A model generated the notes under the pieces. It was not told the origin of the DNA. It made no database searches and saw only the letters and a program-made list of their open reading frames with translations. Shown here piece after piece: positions 59,346 through 64,000 of a stretch of DNA of 64,000 nucleotides (position 1 is the stretch's first letter; each line of letters starts with the position of its first letter). This stretch comes from Epiperipatus broadwayi (lineage: Eukaryota > Onychophora > Udeonychophora > Euonychophora > Peripatidae), in assembly GCA_028023455.1 (NCBI GenBank), contig JAQFVV010012498.1:1984001-2048000 (forward strand), in the 5' to 3' direction. Both the position numbers and the translations under genes were made by a program.

Positions 59346-60279
59346 TTTTAGACAATAGATAAATAGATAAAGAGTAGCCTATTCCATATAGAGCATAATC
59401 TATATTAATTAAGAATCATAGCATTTTTTAAATTTTTGACAAGCTACATGAAGATAGCAATATATAATACATTTCAGGTAAGCAATTAAATATCATTTTT
59501 CTAGTTACCACATTAGCTATGTTTTACACTGAAATGTGCTGTCATGGCTATCTTGCTATATGACTGTAGGTAACATAAATTAGAAAAACTCAGCAATTCT
59601 ATCATTTTTTTGACATTAACAATCATAGTCTGATCAGATCTTTTTCTGGTCATTTTTGTTGGATATTCCAAATATGTAGGTATTAATTAAATAATTTTGA
59701 TATTAAAAGTTTTATGTATGTTATTCCAAGCATTGCATGCATACAGGCTCATTTGCTTACTTTTATATATATTGTGCTTCATCTCACCAGGCATATTGAA
59801 AAGCCAAACTCCATTTCATCATATTCAGGTTCAAGAACAAGAACCCCCCTTGGGACCCTCTTCACTGAATGAGGTAGTTCTGCATGGGATCACTCTGGGA
59901 TAACCAGCCCATAGCATCTCCCACTGGATTGTTCATTTATTGATCTGATTCTGCTAAAGATGCAGAAAGAAATCAGTCACTATATTTCTTTAAGATAAAA
60001 TATGGAGCACCTTTAGGATCTGAGACAGGATCACAGATAAATATGCCATCATGCTCACACCACTCTCTTATTTTTTGTTTCAAATAAAACATATGAATGT
60101 CCATCAGCCATAATGGTATGATTTTATTAAACAGATTTCTTTATAATTTATTAATATTCTCATGTGTGCATCCTTCTGACACAATTATATATATATTTAA
60201 AATGAACTTTCCCACACATGTTTCATGCTCAGCATAAGCTGAGATTAATTATTAATTATAATTATATAAAATTGTAATA
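59346..60279. other. Spacer, no gene seen
   Basis: About 0.9 kb, slightly less AT-rich around 59780-59950; a 68-codon ORF there has no recognised domain. Confidence 0.45.
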
Positions 60280-60788
60280 AACTAAATCAGAGGTGGGTAA
60301 ATAGTGGCTCAAGGGCCACATGTAACCCACTAAGAGTTTTTATGCAGCCCATCAAGACAATCAGAAAAATTCACTTTGAACTGAGATTTCCTTCCTGTTT
60401 ATAACTGAAGATTCGTCTTGTGTTTGCCACTAGGATGATCATGTCAATACACATGCACACTGTAGATATGATGTGCAGTGCTTTTCCAGTTGATCTGGTT
60501 AATTTCAATTTTGTCTTTGCGTTAGCAAATATATACATTTCCAACTTTAGTGAAATCATGAACCCTCCAAAACAATGTAAAATCGTGATGAATGTCATGT
60601 GTTTAATGAAGAATGGACAAACAAATATTTCCTTGGTAATACAGGGAATAAAGCAATGTATTTATTGTGTCATGAAAAAAAGGTGCAGCCTCTGCTAACC
60701 TTTTCCTCCACAAAGTGGTCCCTGATGTGGCCATCCACAAACCTCTGTAGCCCCTGAGCCAAAACATTTTCCCATTCCTGAACTAAAT
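60280..60788 (+). mobile_element. Short hAT element with exact 8-bp target duplication
   Basis: The element 60288-60780 (493 bp) starts CAGAGGTGGGTAAATAGTGG and ends ...CATTTTCCCATTCCTG. These ends are imperfect inverted repeats with the CAG-GTGGG...GGCTCA-GGGCCACATG pattern of hAT transposons. AACTAAAT flanks it on both sides (60280-60287 and 60781-60788). Inside, 60581-60684 encodes an N-terminal transposase fragment with CHVFNEEWTNKYF and then MYLLCHEKK, which resembles the BED-type zinc-finger start of hAT transposases. The rest of the transposase is deleted, so it is non-autonomous. Confidence 0.9.
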
Positions 60789-61255
60789 AATACCTTTTAA
60801 CCAAATTCAGTCAAATGTAACTTTTCTCTCTAGGGGTGAATCAAAGACTTGTAAATACATTTATAGTATAGTGCTAGTTAAACTTTATTTCTATAATGTA
60901 ATCAGTCATTTATTGGCATATAAATCAGCCCACACTAAAATAACCTACCAATAAATGTGTACATGATTTCTTAAATTGTAAAAGAAAAATCTTATGTTAT
61001 AAATAAAATATAAAGAGGCTAATGATAATCAATGGAGAATTATTGTAATCAAATTACTAATCTTTGTTTTATTTACAGCCATCAATGTTGTAAGTATACC
61101 ACCCACTCAGTTAAACTAATATGATCACAATACACAACCTTTTTATTAGTTTAAATAAGAAAAGAGAAACATTAAAATGAACTCCAGTGACATGTAAGAA
61201 TTAATGAACAATCACTCCAAATTGAACCATACACAACCACAGTGGTTTACAATTA
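60789..61255. other. Spacer, no gene seen
   Basis: AT-rich; nothing recognised. Confidence 0.45.
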
Positions 61256-61375
61256 GAAGAAATTGCACACTAGCATAAAGACAAAGAACTATGTTCTTGC
61301 TTAGATCTCTATAATCAGAAGAAATTCAAAAAAATTGTACACTTACATAAAGAAAATGGACTATATTCTCACTTG
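61256..61375. repeat. Degenerate ~61-bp tandem repeat, two copies
   Basis: AGAAGAAATT...CACT-(A/T)(G/A)CATAAAGA-AA...ACTATGTTCTTGCTT, repeated with indels (61256-61306 and 61317-61373). Confidence 0.55.
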
Positions 61376-61739
61376 AAATAGAACTCTCACAACTAAATGA
61401 ACTAATTAATAATGGACAATGCTTTTTTCAGTTGAAACATCCATTTCTGGAGCAACTTGAAATATGTAATAATGCCAAATAATTACAATGTAAAACAATG
61501 TAAAACATGTAAACAATATAAAGTTTCTTTGAGTTAATAAAGTGCCCTTTAAAACAATAAATTAGAAATATATACATATCTAAGCCTTCAGAATCATTGC
61601 TTCCTTTAGTTAATAAATATTATATCTTGATTAAACAAATTATGCTTACTATGACTAGATGAGGAAATACTGCTAATATTAAATGTAAATAACTTGGAAG
61701 GTCACAATCTTTTAAACATGCCAGAACTTGTAATTATTA

Positions 61740-61960
61740 TTATGCTAAGAGCTTCATAATAGTGTCCATGTCTAAATAGAGGCTCTTTGTTTACCAGCCA
61801 AGAAAGATAAAAATAGATTAGGTATCATCAGGATTGTTGCTCATAAGTTGGAAGATCTGGAGAATAGGCAAATAGAGCAGAGTTCGTGAATGTTCCTGAC
61901 TTATGTATCTTGTGCATGATTAAACTTGGGATACTTTTGCCTAGATTCTAGATTTTGTTA
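61740..61960. repeat. SINE-like repeat S, copy 2
   Basis: Reverse complement of 58360-58540; shares GTTCCTGACTTATGTATCT with it. Confidence 0.55.
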
Positions 61961-62029
61961 TAAGAACAGACAAAAACAACCTGTACATTATATTATTTGT
62001 AAATTTAAATTAGTTCATTAACTGGAGTT

Positions 62030-63025
62030 GTTGATGATGATTGCCACCACCACAGTTTCAAATGGCTACTCAACTGTGAAGCCAATGATGATCAAGTACT
62101 GTTGGCCATTACTATAAAATTTCTACTTAACTTGATCTCAAATATAACTATGTCTGAGAAAAAAAGTACATATTTTATGCAGAATTAAATTTAAAATATT
62201 ACTATGAAACTATGACAAGAGTATTGATGATATAAAATAGTAGTTTAAATATATAATTAAAAAGTTCATATTTAGAGTTGAACAGAAAATGTATGACTTT
62301 GGAGATTGGATTGGGTTTTTGATTGTTGGAGTTTTAGTTGTATTTTCAGTTTTGATGATGGAGGGTTTTGTTATTGGCTTGGGGATACAATGTTTCATGC
62401 AACTTCAGGAAATATTCTATCACAGGAATTGCTCCAACCCATTTTCTGACTTCCTATTGTTTATCATGGTAAAGATAATGTAATCCTGCCATGACTCCTG
62501 CCTCTAAGTCTCCAAAAAGGATTAAGGCATAACTTTGTATTTTCTAGCCTCTAACACTCAAAGGAGAAGGGCTTTGCAACATTTTTTTACATTTTTGAGT
62601 TGTGGTAGATTATAATGTCTAAATTGAGGTGACCCTCTTGGTGTTTTTGGTGAATTGAGTACTTGTAGTCCAGTGGCTGAATTCTTTATTTATTTCAGAA
62701 TTTCAGGTCACTATTCATTCTGTTATTTGTTGAATGCCTATCAAATCTCTAAAAAAATTATAAATACATAGTTTGAAGTATACATTTTGTGTTAATTATA
62801 CATGTATATTATGTAAAATATTGTTAGGTTGATGTTTCATTTCTCTTTCCCTTTTCCCCATGAAGAAAAAATATGAGAAATTTATGCATCTTATGGCATA
62901 CAAAAACATAGTAGTGCATGCATGTATACATATAAAGTTGAAAGGAAAAATAGAAATAAACACAGACAAAAATTATACACTGGAATAACAGTTAAGGATT
63001 AAATAATTTTGAATTTAAAAAAAAA
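62030..63025 (+). repeat. Long dispersed repeat LR, partial copy 3
   Basis: Matches 14310-15300: TTATGCAGAATTAA, TTTGGAGATTGGATT, GTATTTTCAGTTTTGATGATGG, then GAAATAAACACAGACAAAAATT. It therefore holds the end of the 840-bp segment and the first ~150 bp of the 2.7-kb block. Both ends are truncated. ORFs of 62-64 codons on both strands are not kept in the other copies. Confidence 0.7.
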
Positions 63026-63039
63026 AAGATTTGTTCTTT

Positions 63040-63715
63040 AAATTGTTTTAATGTCTCATCAAACCAATTTTTTGATTCTACCTTCAATTTACTCTCTCCT
63101 GTGTTTTCTGGATCATGTGTTGAGTGTTTAAAAGTTCTTTTATTGTAGAGCCTTGGACTTGAAGTGCTTCAACTTTGTCATCATTTTTCAGTTCCAGCTA
63201 ATCTCTCAGCTATACTTACAACTCTTTCTTTCAATTGACCTTCATAAGATTTAAAAGAATTATGAACCATGTCTTGGACATCCAAAGACAAAGTTTTCTA
63301 TATAAACTCTAACTTTTTCTGGACTTGTTTATTTATTTGCTCTTTTTATCTCGTCCTTCAGTGTGATTATATTATTTTGTACCCCATGAAATTTTTATCA
63401 TTTCTTTATGCATTTCTTCAATCTTCTTATCTTTACTATCCATTTTTTCTTGATTTTGGTTGTACATTTCTGTGAATTAAAAGATTAAGATTCTATAAAT
63501 TTTAAATACATTATTTCTTGATTTTGATTGTGCATTTCTTTGAATTCTAAATGCAGTTTTTCCATGAATTCTAACAAAATTTCCATGTTAACTATTGCTG
63601 GATTCTGTTCTTTCTGAGTTTGTATCATCAAATTTTCTTCTTAAATGATTAGCTATGCTTCCATTGGTTGTATTTCTTCTGACCTTGTTGAGTACATATT
63701 TATTTGTTTCACTAT
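63040..63715 (-). pseudogene. Broken gag-like coiled-coil coding relic
   Basis: On the minus strand, stretches in shifting frames read MEILLEFMEKLHLEFKEMHN (from 63586 leftward), KIKKKWIVKIRRLKK, ITLKDEIKRANK and DDKVEALQVQGSTIKELLN then HMIQKTQERVN. The heptad-like Glu/Lys/Leu-rich content suggests a long coiled coil such as a retrotransposon gag or similar structural protein. It is unrelated in wording to the 26.9-kb ORF. Frameshifts and several stops make it non-functional. Confidence 0.5.
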
Positions 63716-64000
63716 TTTTCTTTTTTAAGTGAATTATGAGAATCTACATATGGGGGGGGGACCAATAAATAGTCAAAATTGTTCTCTGGTTTGCATGCCT
63801 GTTGTAGTATATAATTCAGCTGCTAAATACTTCTTGCAGAAACTCTTCTGCATCAACTTACCAAATTTCATCACTATGTTATAATGGTCTGGGAGTTGCA
63901 AGATCAAATAAGTCTTATCATATCTGCACTACAGAGCACCACTAGGCTACTTGAACCTAGAAAATTTATAGAGTAGGCAGATATGTGCTGTTAAAGATCC
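63716..64000. other. Right window edge, no gene seen
   Basis: Contains a run of nine G (63752-63760) and otherwise unremarkable sequence, somewhat less AT-rich than average. Confidence 0.4.

Overview
The window reads as intergenic or intronic DNA from an AT-rich animal genome, by eye roughly three quarters A+T. The signs are tRNA-derived SINE-like sequences, RTE-type LINE relics, Penelope-like elements (PLEs) with a GIY-YIG tail, hAT transposons, long TA microsatellites, many foldback repeats, and no operons or dense ORFs. The species cannot be fixed from this sequence; an invertebrate metazoan is the best guess. No complete host gene is recognised. The only candidate host exon is a short orphan ORF at 54.9-55.1 kb.

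Layout. 0.2-1.3 kb: a compound foldback repeat (FB) with flanking direct repeats. 1.5-3.1 kb: a perfect-stem hairpin, a tRNA-derived SINE, and a terminal-inverted-repeat element whose centre is tRNA-like. 4.4-8.1 kb: two nearly identical PLE copies head to head; they hold the only long reading frame of the window (reverse transcriptase plus GIY-YIG). 8.2-11.1 kb: an unclassified repeat carrying a second FB insertion, then a decayed RTE LINE. 11.6-17.9 kb: a long repeat in two direct copies, each with a TATA box and a consensus splice donor at matching places; a third, partial copy lies at 62.0-63.0 kb. 18-22 kb: a long TA tract, AT-rich sequence and a TIR element. 22.0-22.85 kb: the C-terminal end of a second PLE family. 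22.86-30.46 kb: an LTR-type element with unusually long (2.5-2.7 kb) terminal direct repeats and one gag-like, coiled-coil ORF.

30.5-46.5 kb is mostly AT-rich unique-looking DNA with an FB cluster (32.7-34.0 kb), hairpins and foldbacks (34.3, 37.3-37.9, 38.9, 45.6 kb), a PLE relic (38.6-38.8 kb), a foldback made of PLE tips (45.3 kb) and TA tracts. 46.6-50.8 kb: an RTE LINE on the minus strand followed by a second, older RTE relic. 52.6-53.4 kb: two inverted copies of a ~330-bp repeat, also found at 57.4-57.7 kb. 55.4-56.4 kb: relic of a different LINE. 56.5-59.3 kb: a fossil hAT with two nested insertions. 60.3-60.8 kb: a short hAT with an exact 8-bp target-site duplication. 63.0-63.7 kb: a broken gag-like coding relic.

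The parts do not form a pathway. They are a layered record of insertions: younger elements (the PLE pair, the long-LTR element, FB copies) sit among or inside older ones. The most notable items are the long-LTR element with its gag-like ORF, the foldback family with 13-16 bp target duplications, the head-to-head PLE pair whose differences are mostly CpG transitions, and the 2.7-kb repeat with conserved promoter and splice-donor signals.
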